From Persicitalea sp963803495 (GTDB lineage: Bacteria; Bacteroidota; Bacteroidia; Cytophagales; Spirosomataceae): a stretch of DNA of 64,000 bases. The DNA is taken from the NCBI GenBank assembly GCA_963803495.1, contig CAWDMP010000002.1, positions 3,906,001 to 3,970,000 of the forward strand, given 5' to 3'. The notes under the pieces are model-generated. The model ran no database searches and was not told where the DNA came from. It was given only the letters and a program-made list of their open reading frames with translations. The position numbers were made by a program, and so were the translations under genes. Shown piece by piece: positions 48,977 through 59,864 of the stretch (position 1 is its first letter; every line of letters starts with the position of its first letter).

Positions 48977-49237
48977 ATGAACATTAATAAAAAAAGCATT
49001 CAGAGCTGGCTTCGGCAAGCCGTCGCGCTACAATTAAATACACCCCCCGAGCAAGTCGACATTCATAACCCCTTTGCTTCCTACCGCCTGGATTCGGTAG
49101 TCGTCGTCACGCTGGCGGTCGACTTGGAAACGCAGCTCAGCTGTGAGCTCGACCCCTCTATTTTCTGGGAATTCGACACCATTGCCGAGCTGTCCACCTG
49201 GTTGGTTGATGATTACCTACCCGCCCAGACCTCATGA
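48977..49237 (+). CDS. Acyl carrier protein
   Basis: An 86-residue carrier of the helix-bundle type. The serine that would carry phosphopantetheine lies in YRLDSVVVVTLA (variant of the LDS motif). Other segments are LQLNTPPEQVDIHNPFASY and FWEFDTIAELSTWLVDDY. It overlaps the P450 start by 4 bp (ATGA), indicating translational coupling. It is probably loaded by the adjacent fatty acyl-AMP ligase. Confidence 0.9.
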   Translation: MNINKKSIQSWLRQAVALQLNTPPEQVDIHNPFASYRLDSVVVVTLAVDLETQLSCELDPSIFWEFDTIAELSTWLVDDYLPAQTS

Positions 49238-50508
49238 GCCAGACCCTGCCGCACGGGACGCAAATGGCCCAAAGTTCATCAGCTATTTGGAGCCCCTTTT
49301 CTCCCGTCAACCGCGCCAATCCGTACCCAATGTACGAGCGGCTACGCGCTGACGATCCGGTGCACCAAACCCAGTCGGGCGATTGGGTGACCAGCCGCTA
49401 CGCCGACGTTTGCGCGGTGCTGACCGACAGAAGGTTTGGCGCCATCAACATGCCCGACTACTTCAAGAATAAGGTAGTTCGCGTCGATGACACCGTCACC
49501 CGGATGGAGCCCATCTATCAGGCTACCTACTATTGGCTTCTCTATCTGAATCACACCCCGCACACCCGCACCCGCGAGGTGGTGATGAAAATCTGGCCGA
49601 CTCTGAATTTCAATCAGGTAGTGCAGGAGGTAATCGATGAAATTGCCGGGGGAATGCGGCTGAAACTACAACACCATCAGCCGGGAAGTGCGCCAGCCAT
49701 CGATATAATCGAAGACATCGCCAAGCCGTTGCCCGTGCGGGTGATATCCCGGTTCCTCGGTCTCCCCTCTGATAAAGTAGAGCAATTAAAGACATGGGGC
49801 GACCTGTTGGCTTCGGTATTCGAGCCCATGCTGAGCCAAGGAAAGTTGTTGGCGATCAATCAGGCGGCGGCCGAATTTTTAACCTTCCTGGACACCTGTA
49901 TCACCAATCATCAGCAAAATCCTCGCCCGACGCTTATCGGACAACTGCTCACGAAAACCGATTCGGAAGGGCAGTCGATCGAACGTAAAGATCTGATTTC
50001 ACTCATCATCAACCTTTTCGTGGCGGGTGAAGAAACCACGCAAAATCTGATTGGGAACGGAATGTACCTGTTGACGAAGTACCCGGAGCAGCACGAAAGG
50101 CTGTTGCGACAGCCCGATTTGCTCAAAACGGCCGTGGAGGAAATGCTGCGGTTCGACAGTCCCGTCCAGATTACCTCACGGGTGGCGACCGAAGATGTAC
50201 CGCTGGCCGGGCACCTGATTCGGACCGGGCAGCAGGTCTACGTTTGCTTCGGATCGGCCAACCACGATGAAGCACAGTTTGCGCAAGCTGCGGAGTTCGA
50301 CATTGGCCGAATCAAAAACAAGCATCTGGCGTTTGGATATGGTTCCCACTTTTGTCTTGGCTCGCAACTGGCTCGTATGCAGGGCGTAGCAGCCTTCGGG
50401 ATGCTGATGAAAGAATTTCCTCAGCTACGGGTCGATATGGACCGGGCCGTACGTCGTAAAAATCTGCTGCTGCGCGGATTCGCCACGATGCCAACCTACC
50501 TCGTTTAG
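49234..50508 (+). CDS. Cytochrome P450
   Basis: A 424-residue soluble bacterial P450. The I-helix oxygen motif is NLFVAGEETTQNLIG, the ExxR motif is VEEMLR and the heme-binding loop FGYGSHFCLGSQLARMQ carries the ligand Cys. The N-terminus (SPFSPVNRANPYPMYERLRA) is usual for class I P450s. No ferredoxin or reductase gene is adjacent, so redox partners must come from elsewhere. Translational coupling to the carrier protein suggests the substrate is an acyl chain held on it; hydroxylation, desaturation or cleavage (as by BioI) are all possible. Confidence 0.94.
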   Translation: MSQTLPHGTQMAQSSSAIWSPFSPVNRANPYPMYERLRADDPVHQTQSGDWVTSRYADVCAVLTDRRFGAINMPDYFKNKVVRVDDTVTRMEPIYQATYYWLLYLNHTPHTRTREVVMKIWPTLNFNQVVQEVIDEIAGGMRLKLQHHQPGSAPAIDIIEDIAKPLPVRVISRFLGLPSDKVEQLKTWGDLLASVFEPMLSQGKLLAINQAAAEFLTFLDTCITNHQQNPRPTLIGQLLTKTDSEGQSIERKDLISLIINLFVAGEETTQNLIGNGMYLLTKYPEQHERLLRQPDLLKTAVEEMLRFDSPVQITSRVATEDVPLAGHLIRTGQQVYVCFGSANHDEAQFAQAAEFDIGRIKNKHLAFGYGSHFCLGSQLARMQGVAAFGMLMKEFPQLRVDMDRAVRRKNLLLRGFATMPTYLV

Positions 50509-50516
50509 CACCCGCA

Positions 50517-51952
50517 ATGCTGTTTACGTCGGTAGCGTATCTTGTTTTCCTCTTTTCGGTACTCGCTGCCTGGTTTTTGACTCCGGTACGGTACCGCTGG
50601 ATCGTCATGCTGGCGGCCAGCTACTTTTTTTACCTGACCTGGACACCGGCATTCGTTTTTGTCCTTCTTTTCGTAACCGTTGCGTCCTACACGGTGGCCC
50701 GTCAAATGGCCGCTAGCTCGGGCGCAGCCCGAAAACGCTGGTTACAGGGTGGCGTTGTGGTGTTGCTCTTACCGCTGTTGCTGCTCAAGTACTACAACTT
50801 TTTCAATCAAACCCTGACTACCTTGATCGAGCAGGCGGGCTTGTCGAATCCGCTACCCTTTTATTCCTACTTGCTACCCGTAGGTATTTCATTTTATACT
50901 TTCCAAACCGTCAGCTACGTCGTCGATGTGTACCGGGGGTACATCAAACCCGAGCGGCACCTCGGGATATTTGCAGTGTACGTCTCGTTTTTTCCGCAGC
51001 TCCTCGCCGGACCGATCGAGCGGGCGCGTCAGTTGTTGCCGCAGTTGCGAAAACCAAAGATTCAATTCAGCTATAATGATGCGGTGGGCGGTCTGTACCT
51101 CATTTTGTGGGGCTGCTTCAAGAAGATTGTGCTCGCTAATCGCATTCAGGCATTTATTGCGCCCGTTTTTCAGGAGCCCGATCAACATCACGGCCTGAGC
51201 GTCATGCTGGGATGTTGGCTATTTTCGATGCAGTTGTTCTGCGATTTCTCCGCTTATTCCGACATTGCCATCGGTTCGGCGCGACTCTTCGGTATCCGGT
51301 TGAACCCCAATTTTGCCGATCGGGTGTACGCCTCCCGGTCACGGACTGAGTTTTGGCGGGGCTGGCACATGACGCTGACGGCCTGGTTTCGCGACTACAT
51401 GTACGCTCCTCTAAGCAAAGGCGTCAGCAACCGGCGACGACTGCTGTTTAATCTGTTCATTGTGTACTTGCTAACCGGTTTTTGGCACGGAGCCGAGTGG
51501 GGCTTTATAATCTGGGGTGCTTTGAATGGTCTTTGGGTCATCGCCGAGCAAGTGACCAAGCCCGCCCGGCAGGCGTTTTTCGAACGAATTGGGTTTGGCC
51601 CCGAAAGGCCTTTGCACCAGTGGCTTTCGACGGCGTTGGTATTCACGGCCGGTGCGCTTATGGGACTGTGGTTTCGAGCTGAAACCTTTGTGGAAGGAAA
51701 AGCACTGCTGACGAATCTCTTTGCCGGTGGCTGGCAGCTGCCATCGGTTCCTCGCTCAACAAACTTCTCGTTGTTTTGCTGGGCTTAGTGGCGATGGATT
51801 TTGTCAACCGGCGGATGGTAGGTCAATCGATCGATGTGCTGTTGCAGCGGCAAAGCCGATCAGTACAATGGGCATGGGTAATTGGCGTGACTGAACTCAT
51901 TCTAATTTTAGGCCAAATAGGCTCCCTACGTTTCTACTACTTTCAATTCTAG
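50517..51952 (+). CDS. MBOAT-family O-acyltransferase (single-base frame break)
   Basis: About 478 residues when reconstructed. A polytopic membrane protein of the AlgI/DltB type. Family motifs are QTVSYVVDVYRG, EFWRGWHMTLTAWFRDYMYA and the catalytic histidine region TGFWHGAEWGFIIWG. The raw frame stops at 51788. A missing base near 51727-51735 joins it to AAAIGSSLNKLLVVLLGLVA and MDFVNRRMVGQSIDV, ending at 51952. It probably moves an acyl group across or onto an envelope acceptor, in partnership with the next gene. Confidence 0.9.
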
Positions 51953-51957
51953 CTTGG

Positions 51958-52986
51958 ATGATTCGATTTTTCGGCAGACTTTTTCTTTTCCTGTTAATCT
52001 CGGCGGGTATCAAATGGCTGCTTTTGTGTCTGACAGATCCGTTCAAGCCATCGGCGGGATCATGGGATGAGAAAGTCCGACAGTTGAATACCTTTGGAGA
52101 GTCTACAAACACCGTCCTAATCGGTTCCAGCCGCACCAATACGGCACTAGATCCCGCTTATTTTGACTCGCTTACTAACCAAACTCATGCGGTCAATTTT
52201 GGCGTGAATGGATTGTTCATGCCGTATACGGCCGATTTGTGCGAAGAAGTGATAGCGCATCCTACGTCGGGAGTCCGGTACATCCTTTTCGAATTGTCTT
52301 TGCCCACTGACCCCCTCGACCCTTTTCAGGGAAAACCGTTGGAAGACGCTCGGTTTTTTTGGGATTACGAATTCGCAAGCTTGTCCCGCAAAACGACCGA
52401 TGTAGACAACCCGCTCAGCGTTCGCTTGAACGATCAGGTATACTATGTACTATCGCCCGCCAGGATATTGACCCTCGGTCTGGGTTCCATAGTCAAAAAA
52501 AAACTTTGGCGTGCGGTCAAGCAGGCATTGGGCATGGACAAACCACAGCGCTTGTCCGATGTAGCGCTGGTCGACAATGGTTATGTTCGGGATACCCGAC
52601 AGTTCAGTGAAAAATCGGCCACGCTTGCTGCCACGCACGCGCACGGTTTGAGAATATATCAGGATGCACCGCTGCCGCTAAATCCGGCGTATACGTTTTA
52701 TTTAGAAAAAATAAATACGCTTCATCAATTAGCTACGGCGGAGGGAATAAAGCTTTACTTTTATTTGCCCAACCGGATGAGTGCTGAGGAAGCAGAAGTG
52801 CTACCAGCTGTTTTCCGTCAGCTAACCGTTGATCAGCGCCTGTCGGTTGTTTACGATGCTCGTTTCGATCTACTTTTTGATCCCCTCTATTCAACCGAGG
52901 AGCGGCACCTCAATGACAAAGGTGCCCGCGTATATACGAGTCTGATGGCGGAAGCTTTTTGCAGGCAGGTTCGTTGTGACCCTTGA
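51958..52986 (+). CDS. SGNH/DltD-like membrane-anchored protein
   Basis: A 342-residue protein with an N-terminal anchor (FFGRLFLFLLISAGIKWLLL) and an extracytoplasmic SGNH-hydrolase-like domain. The block I nucleophile motif is VLIGSSRTNTALDP (GSS in place of GDS) and the C-terminal block carries the histidine in EERHLNDKGARVYTS. Such proteins accompany MBOAT acyltransferases (as AlgX/J or DltD) and finish acyl transfer. The start is 6 bp after the MBOAT stop, consistent with one operon. Confidence 0.85.
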   Translation: MIRFFGRLFLFLLISAGIKWLLLCLTDPFKPSAGSWDEKVRQLNTFGESTNTVLIGSSRTNTALDPAYFDSLTNQTHAVNFGVNGLFMPYTADLCEEVIAHPTSGVRYILFELSLPTDPLDPFQGKPLEDARFFWDYEFASLSRKTTDVDNPLSVRLNDQVYYVLSPARILTLGLGSIVKKKLWRAVKQALGMDKPQRLSDVALVDNGYVRDTRQFSEKSATLAATHAHGLRIYQDAPLPLNPAYTFYLEKINTLHQLATAEGIKLYFYLPNRMSAEEAEVLPAVFRQLTVDQRLSVVYDARFDLLFDPLYSTEERHLNDKGARVYTSLMAEAFCRQVRCDP

Positions 52987-53121
52987 AAACTGTTCATCAA
53001 ATCCCGGTGCAGCCAAATTCATGAATCCTTGCGACATAATCTTTTCTTATTTTCGTTGTCTCGATTTTTCAGATTTTCCGCAGGTATAGTCTCAATCACT
53101 CTTCACCGAACTAGAATCATT

Positions 53122-53143
53122 GGGCGGACACACAGGTCCGCCC
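53122..53143. repeat. Short palindrome (REP-like) upstream of the tricorn-like gene
   Basis: GGGCGGAC-ACACAG-GTCCGCCC, an 8-bp perfect stem with a 6-nt loop, 10 bp before the start codon of the protease. Palindromes of this wording are frequent dispersed repeats in many bacterial genomes (general knowledge). It lies between the SGNH gene and the protease. Confidence 0.5.
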
Positions 53144-53152
53144 TTACGACCA

Positions 53153-56100
53153 ATGAAAAAATTCTTACTCCTTTCCCTGGCACTTTTCGCCGCTGCCCTT
53201 ACCTCCCGGGCTCAAACGATGCCCACCTGGCTTCGCTACCAGGCTATTTCGCCCGATGGAAGTACGATCGTCTTTACTTACAAAGGTGATTTGTGGAAAG
53301 TAGCCATCGCGGGCGGGAACGCCACGCCACTCACACTGCACGAGGCGCAGGATTTTATGCCGGTGTGGTCGCGGGATGGCAAGAGCATTGCTTTTGCGTC
53401 GGATCGCTACGGAAATTTTGACGTATTCGTGATGCCCGTCACGGGCGGCGAACCGAAGCGACTGACGTTCCATTCGGCGGATGAACTGCCGTATGATTTT
53501 ACGCCAGATGGCAAGGAAGTACTCTTCGGTGCGGCGCGGCAGGATTTGGCGGCCAACCGCCAGTTTCCGACGGGTTCGCAGCCGGAATTGTACAGGGTAG
53601 CCGTGAAAGGTGGGCGCGTGGCGCAGGTTTTCAGTACTCCCGCCGAGGATGTGAAGTACAGCAAGGACGGTAGCAAAATGCTGTACCACGACAAAAAAGG
53701 CGGCGAAAATGCCTGGCGCAAGCATCATACATCGTCCATCGCGCGGGATATTTGGGTGTACGACACCAAGTCGGACAAACATACCAAACTCACAACTTTC
53801 GCCGGGGAAGACCGTAACCCAATTCTGAGCGACGATGGCAAGATTGTTACGTTTTTGAGCGAGCGGCAGGGGTCGTCCAATGTTCACCGCTTTGCGCTGG
53901 ACAATCCCGCGCAGGTCGAGACGTTGACTGCCTTCAAGAAACATCCCGTCCGGTTCCTGAGCAAAGCCAACGACGGGACGCTTTGTTTCAGTTATGACGG
54001 TGAGCTTTACACCCTGAAGCCCAACGCCAAGCCGCAGAAAGTCACCGTGCAGATTGCGTCCGATGCTCGGCACAATAACGAAAAGGTGATGGCCGTGAGT
54101 GGCAACGCGGAGGGCATGGCCGTGTCGCCCAACGGTAAGGAAGTGGCATTCATCTACCGCGGCGAGGTATTTGTGACCGCCGTGGAGGGCGGCATGACCA
54201 AGCGCATTACCCGCACGCCCGAACAGGAGCAGGAAGTGAGTTTTTCGCCCGATGGCAAGGCACTGATCTATGCCTCGGAGCGTGGCAATAGCTGGAATAT
54301 TTACGAATCCCGCATCGACCGCAAGGAAGAGCCGTACTTCTACGCTTCCACGGTTTTGAATGAAAAGGCGATCATCGACAACAAAAAAGAAAACTACCAG
54401 CCCGTGTACTCGCCCGACGGCAAAGAAGTCGCCTACATCGAGGACCGCACGACGCTTAAAGTCTATAATCTGGCCAGCAAGAAATCCCGCACCCTGCTGA
54501 CCGACCAGGAACTCTTCTCAATGCGCGACAACGACCAGTACTTCCAATGGTCACCCGACGGCAAATGGATCGCCTTTGATTACAGCGTTCCCGGCATTGC
54601 CAGCGGCGAAATCGGACTGATCGCAACCGATGGCAAGGGCAAAGTCGTAAATATTACCCAAAATGGTTTTCAGGATTACAAACCCAAATGGGTGCAGGGC
54701 GGCAAGCAGATTCTGTGGTTTAGTACTCGTGACGGCTTGCGCAGCCAGGCGCAGAGCGGTGGCGGACAAGCCGACGTGTACGCGATGTTCATGACGCAAA
54801 AGGCGTTCGATGATTTTAATATGAGCAAAGAAGAAGCGGCTCTTGCCAAAGATATTGAGAAAGCCGCTAAGGGCGATTCGACGAAAAAAGACTCGACCGA
54901 TAAAGAGAAAATGGCCAAAGACAGCACCGTCGCCATCGAGTGGGACGGACTGGACCGGCGCAAAGCCAAGCTGACTATCCACTCGTCGAGCCTGGGCGAC
55001 GCACTGCTGAGCAAGGACGGCGAAACGCTGTACTACCTCGCCAAATTCGAGAAGGGCTACAATCTGTGGAGTACCAATCTCCGCACCAAGGAAACGAAGC
55101 AGGTGCTGGTCATGAATTCGGGCAATGGCTCGATGGATTGGGACAAGGAGCAAAAGAATATTTTCCTGAACGCCGACGGCAAGATCATGAAAATCGACGT
55201 CGAAAAAGCCAAGCAGGAAACCATCAAAATCGACGGCGAGATGCTGGTAGACCTGGCGGCCGAGCGGCAGTTCATGTTCGACCACGTATGGCGGCGCACC
55301 AAGGAAACGTTCTACACGGCCAGTATGCACGGCGTCGATTGGGACAGCTACCGTCCTGATTACGAAAAGTACCTGCCGCACATTGGTACCAACTTCGAGT
55401 TCGCGGAAATGCTCAGCGAATTGCTGGGTGAGCTCAACGTGTCGCACAGTGGCGCGCGCTACTCCGACTCCAAACCCACCGACGACGCTACGGCGGCGCT
55501 GGGCGCGTTTTACGATTACGACTACACCGGCAATGGCGTCCGCATCACCGAGGTCGTCAAAGGCGGACCACTCGATAAAGCGGGTTTCGACGTGAAGCCC
55601 GGCACCATTATCGAGGCCATCGACGGCGAAACCATCGCTTCCGACCGTGACCTGGCGCAGTACCTCAACCGCAAGGCCGACCAGAACACGCTGCTCACGC
55701 TGACCGGAAAATGGTAAAAGCCGCGCATTGTGGTGAAGCCCATCAAGCCATCCGAAGAAAGCCGCCTGCTCTACACGCGCTGGGTAAAGCGCAATCAGGA
55801 CGAAGTCGAGAAAAGCTGAGCAAAGGTACCCTGGGCTACGTCCACATTCCGGGCATGAACGATGGCGCCTACCGCACGACCTACGAGGAAATCATGGGCA
55901 AGTACGCGGGCAAAAAAGGCATCGTGATCGACACCCGCTTCAACGGTGGCGGCGACCTGGTGGCCGATCTGGCGATGTTCCTGAGCGGCAAGAAGTTCAT
56001 GGACTACACCACCGACACCCGCTCCAACGGCTACGAACCCAATTTCCGCTGGACCAAGCCGAGCGTGTCGCTCGCCAACGAGGCCAACTACTCCGACGGC

Positions 56101-56400
56101 CACTGCTACGCTTTCATGGTGCAGGACCAGAAAATTAACAAACTCATCGGCCAGCCCGTCCCCGGTACCTGCACTTTCGCGGGCTGGGAATCATTACAAG
56201 ACAACACCCTCCGCTGGGGCGTGCCACCGCTGGGCGTCAAATCCATGAACGGTCAGTACTTCGAAAATTCCCAAACTGAACCGGACATAAAAGTCTGGAA
56301 CGCCTACGAAGACGTCGTCAAAGGAAAAGACGCGCAGTTGGAGAAGGCGGTGGAGGTGTTGATGGCGGAGGTCGTTTCAGGGTCAAAAGGTCAACGGTGA
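53153..56400 (+). CDS. Tricorn-like S41 protease with beta-propeller and PDZ domains (frame interrupted near 55.7 and 55.8 kb)
   Basis: About 1080 residues when reconstructed. The signal peptide is MKKFLLLSLALFAAALTSRA. A WD40/PD40-type propeller follows (many repeats of the kind SPDGKEVAFIYRGEVF). A linker rich in K, D and S (near 54850-54920) leads to a tricorn core, a PDZ domain (GAFYDYDYTGNGVRITEVVK, DKAGFDVKPGTIIEAIDGE) and the S41 peptidase domain (RFNGGGDLVADLAMFLSGKK, NEANYSDGHCYAFMVQDQKI). The catalytic serine is the Ser of YSDG. An in-frame TAA at 55715-55717 and an indel at the A-run 55811-55814 interrupt the frame. The role is presumably periplasmic peptide breakdown. Confidence 0.9.
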
Positions 56401-56504
56401 AACGGTTAACGGTTTGTCGTTGACGTTGAGGGTCGGCAGGCGCACCTGCAAACCGTGTGTTCGCCCGATGGCGGAAGAACAGTGAGAGCCGAAGTTCGAG
56501 AGAA

Positions 56505-56905
56505 ATGTACAATGACAAAATAAGAACACGTTGCTTACTGGATTAAAGACCGCCGAAGACGATTGGGAGGCTACCAATTCTCTTTTGGAGGCGAAGAAGT
56601 ACGTCCAATGTCTATTTTTTGCTCACCTTGTGCTGGAAAAATGGTGCAAGGCACATTGGGTGAAAGATAATGAGAACGATTACCCACCTAAAACGCATAA
56701 CTTGGTTCGGCTTGTCCAGGCAACTGAGCTGAATCTTGATGATGACGACTTAATATTTTTAGAGCAATTCAACGATTTTCAATTGGAGGGAAGGTACCCC
56801 GACTATTTATTCACCATCCAAAAAAGGTGTACCTTACCCTACACGAAGACGTTGTTAGATCGTGTAAAAACAATAAAATTATGCTTACAAGAGAAGATGC
56901 CATAG
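56505..56905 (+). CDS. HEPN-domain protein (frame broken by two indels)
   Basis: About 133 residues when reconstructed. The raw frame starts with a TTG at 56531. If one A near 56522 and one G near 56548 are removed, the family-like start MYNDKIEHVAYWIK precedes KTAEDDWEATNSLLEAKKYV and CLFFAHLVLEKWCKAHWVKD. The helical HEPN fold continues with PKTHNLVRL and EGRYPDYLFTIQKR. HEPN proteins paired with MNT partners act as RNase toxins, or their activity is controlled by the partner. I do not see a clear RX4-6H active site. It overlaps the MNT gene by 25 bp. Confidence 0.8.
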
Positions 56906-57186
56906 CGAAGGTCCGACTATTTGCCAATGAATTGCTCGATAACGGAATTCCATTGGACAAAGTGATCCTGTTTGGTTCCTACGCTCGGAACCAGCAAAAT
57001 CCTGATTCTGACATCGACGTAGTGCTGGTTTCGAAACTATTCAGCGGCTTCGGTTTTGAGGATCGTAAGCACTTTTCTAAAATAAATATTCGGAAAGAGT
57101 TTGTGACTATTGAAACGAAGACGTACCCTAGTCACTATTTCGAACAAGGTGATCCTTTTATAGCTGAGATTTTAAATCGGGATTGA
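56881..57186 (+). CDS. MNT-domain nucleotidyltransferase (HEPN partner)
   Basis: A 101-residue minimal nucleotidyltransferase from the ATG at 56881 (MLTREDAIAKVRLFANELLD). The signature GSYARNQQNPDSDIDVVLV gives the GSx10DxD pattern that binds metal and NTP. Partners of this kind modify the HEPN toxin (AMPylation) and silence it. The two genes form a HEPN-MNT toxin-antitoxin module of the type VII class. A hairpin follows at 57245. Confidence 0.87.
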   Translation: MLTREDAIAKVRLFANELLDNGIPLDKVILFGSYARNQQNPDSDIDVVLVSKLFSGFGFEDRKHFSKINIRKEFVTIETKTYPSHYFEQGDPFIAEILNRD

Positions 57187-57244
57187 GTTGTATAGTTCTG
57201 ATTTACTATCTGTATCTCTATAAATTCAGTTAGGTATTTGTAGA

Positions 57245-57286
57245 AGAGGCGAGGGGGATTCCAAGATTGGAATCGCCCTCGCCTCT
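57245..57286. terminator. Long hairpin between convergent MNT and fadN genes
   Basis: A 19-bp inverted repeat with one mismatch (57245-57263 and 57268-57286, 4-nt loop, core GAGGCGAGGG). It separates convergent genes and probably ends both transcripts. T-runs are weak on both sides. Confidence 0.65.
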
Positions 57287-57365
57287 TACTTTCCTGGTTT
57301 GCATCTGTGACGACGAACCCATGGGAAGTGCGCGTTTGCAACGGGCGGCACTACCACATTGCACC

Positions 57366-59772
57366 TTAATTCCTCGGCGGTTTACCTCCCTGCAATAACC
57401 CCTGCATCCGTTCCAGCGTCTTCTTCTCGCCGCAAAGCGATAGGAAAGCTTCCCGCTCCAAATCGAGCAAATACTTCTCTGTCACCATCTGGGGTTGGCT
57501 GAGGTCGCCGCCGCAAATGACGTAGGCCAGCTTATTAGCCAGCAGCGCGTCGTGGTCGCTGATGTAGTTGGCGAGGCGCATTTGGGCGATGCCCGCCATA
57601 AAGAGCGCGATGCCCGTTTTGCCCTGTACCTTGATGTCGGTACGTTCCTTGGGTTGGGTATAGCCGTTGTCGGCCAGGTCCATAGCAGCTTGCTTGGCTT
57701 CGGCGATCAGACGGCTGCGGTTGAGGACGATTTGGTCTTTCTCCTGAAAATAATTCATCTCGAATCCTTCCTGCGCTGAAGCTCGACACCTTGGCCTGGG
57801 CGATGTTCATGAAGGCTTTTTCCAGAATATTCAACTCCGTATCGCCAGGTTGGTACATGTCCGAGCAGCGCAGGGCCATTTCCTTGGTACCACCGCCACC
57901 GGGAATCAGGCCGACGCCCAACTCGACCAGCCCGATGTAGGTTTCGGCGTGGGCCACGACTTTGTCGGCGTGGAGGTTGAGCTCGCAACCACCGCCCAGC
58001 GTGAGCGTGTGCGGGGCGGTCACGACCGGAATGGACGAATAGCGCGCCCGCAGAATCGTCTGCTGGAATTGCGCGATGATCATGTTGATCTCGTCAAATT
58101 CCTGTTCGACGGCGTACATGAACAGCATCGCCAGGTTGGCTCCGGCCGAGAACGCCTCGACGGACTCGTTGCCGATCACCAGCCCCCGGAAGTCCTTCTC
58201 GGCCAGACTGATGCTTTTTTGCACGCCCTCGATTACTTCCGCGCCGAAGGTGTTCATCTTGGAATGGAATTCCAGATTGACGATGCCGTCGCCCAGGTCG
58301 TAGAGCGTGGAACCGGCATTTTTCCAGACGATTTTGTCGGAAAGGTTTTTGAGAATGATAAAGCTATCCTGACCCGGAATGACTTTGTACGACTTCGTGG
58401 GAATGTCGTAGTAGTGCCGACGGCCGTTTTGTACTTTGTAAAAGGATTCGTGGCCCGCTTTCAGCATTTCGTAGACCCAATCGGCGGGTTTGCTGTCCAT
58501 CTCCTCCATCATATCCACCATCTTCTGCACCCCGATGGCGTCCCAGGTCTCGAAAAGGCCCATCTGCCAGCCAAAACCGGAACTGATGGCCTGGTCGATG
58601 CGGTAGAGTTCGTCCGAAATTTCGGGAATGCGGTGCGTGGCGTAGCGGAAACTGTCGGCGAACGTCTTGCGGTAGAACTCACCGGCTTCGTCCTTACCGG
58701 CCAGCAGTACCCCAAAGCGTTTCGACAAATCGTCGATGGCCTTGGTACCTTCCAGGGTTTGGAATTTCACTTTTTCGGAAGGGCGGTAGTCTTTGGTTTT
58801 GAAATCCAAGGCGAGGATAACCGATTTGCCCTGCTCATCCTTGATTTTCTTGTAAAAACCCTGACCGGATTTATCGCCCAGCCACTTCTTGTTGAAAAGC
58901 TCCTGCATTACGCCGGGTACCACGAATGCCTCGCGCGATTCGTCGGTCTTTTCACCGGATTCGTAAAGATTATTGGCGACATGCACCGTCGTGTCCAAAC
59001 CCACCACGTCCGACAGCCGGAAGGTACCCGACTTGGGGCGCCCCACCACGGGGCCGGTCAATTTGTCTACTTGCTCGACGGTCAGGCCCATCTCCTCGGC
59101 CACGCGGATGGTTTGTACCATGGCGTAGATACCCAGGCGGTTGGCGATGAAGCCGGGCGTGTCTTTGCAGAGCACGGTGGTTTTGCCCAAAAAGAGATCG
59201 CCGTAGTGCAGCAGAAAGTCGATGACTTCGGGATCGGTTTTGGGTCCGGGAATGATCTCGAGCAGGCGCAGGTACCTGGGTGGGTTAAAAAAGTGCGTAC
59301 CGCTGAAATGCTTTTGAAAGTCCTCGCTCCGACCTTCGGCCATCAGGTGAATCGGGATACCCGAGGTGTTGGAGCTCACCAAAGTACCCGGCTTGCGCAG
59401 CTTATCGACTTTCTCAAACAGGCCCTGCTTGATGTCGAGCCGCTCCACGATTACCTCGATAATCCAGTCGTACGCCTTGATCTCTTCCAGGTTGTCATCG
59501 AAATTGCCCAGCCGTACCCGCTTGGAAAAATCGGGGCTGTACAGCGAGGCCGGTGAGCCTTTGAGCGTAGCCGTAAAAGACTCGGTCACGAGGCGATTGC
59601 GCACCAGTGGGCTTTCCATGGTGAGTCCCTTAGCCTGCTCGGCGGGCGTGAGTTCACGGGGCACGATGTCGAGCAGCAGTACTTCCACGCCGATGTTGGC
59701 AAAGTGGCAGGCAATCCGCGAGCCCATGATGCCGGAGCCTAATACGGCTACTTTCTTGATGGTACGATTCAT
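57366..59772 (-). CDS. fadN: 3-hydroxyacyl-CoA dehydrogenase/enoyl-CoA hydratase fusion, FadN type (single-base frame break)
   Basis: About 800 residues when reconstructed. The N-terminal half is NAD-dependent 3-hydroxyacyl-CoA dehydrogenase (VAVLGSGIMGSRIACHFANI, the FSGTHFFNPPRYLRLLEI motif). The C-terminal half is an enoyl-CoA hydratase (GGGCELNLHADKVVAHAE, then GLVELGVGLIPGGGGTKEM). This order is that of FadN rather than E. coli FadB. The frame breaks at AA 57779-57780 (TT on the coding strand): removing one T joins AQAKVSS to SAQEGFEMNYFQEKDQIV and the end LLQGGKPPRN. No thiolase gene follows. Upstream lies its probable regulator, a MarR protein. Confidence 0.92.
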
Positions 59773-59864
59773 TCCGATGTTTATTTGTTTATTAGTTTAT
59801 GGCGGATTCGTTTCGGGAAAATGCTATTATCTATCTGTATGTCGAGGGATTAAACAAATAAACA

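Noticed and set aside
57850..59556. Long plus-strand open frame opposite fadN (568 codons)
   Set aside because: It is antisense to fadN, with composition mirroring that gene and no recognisable domain.
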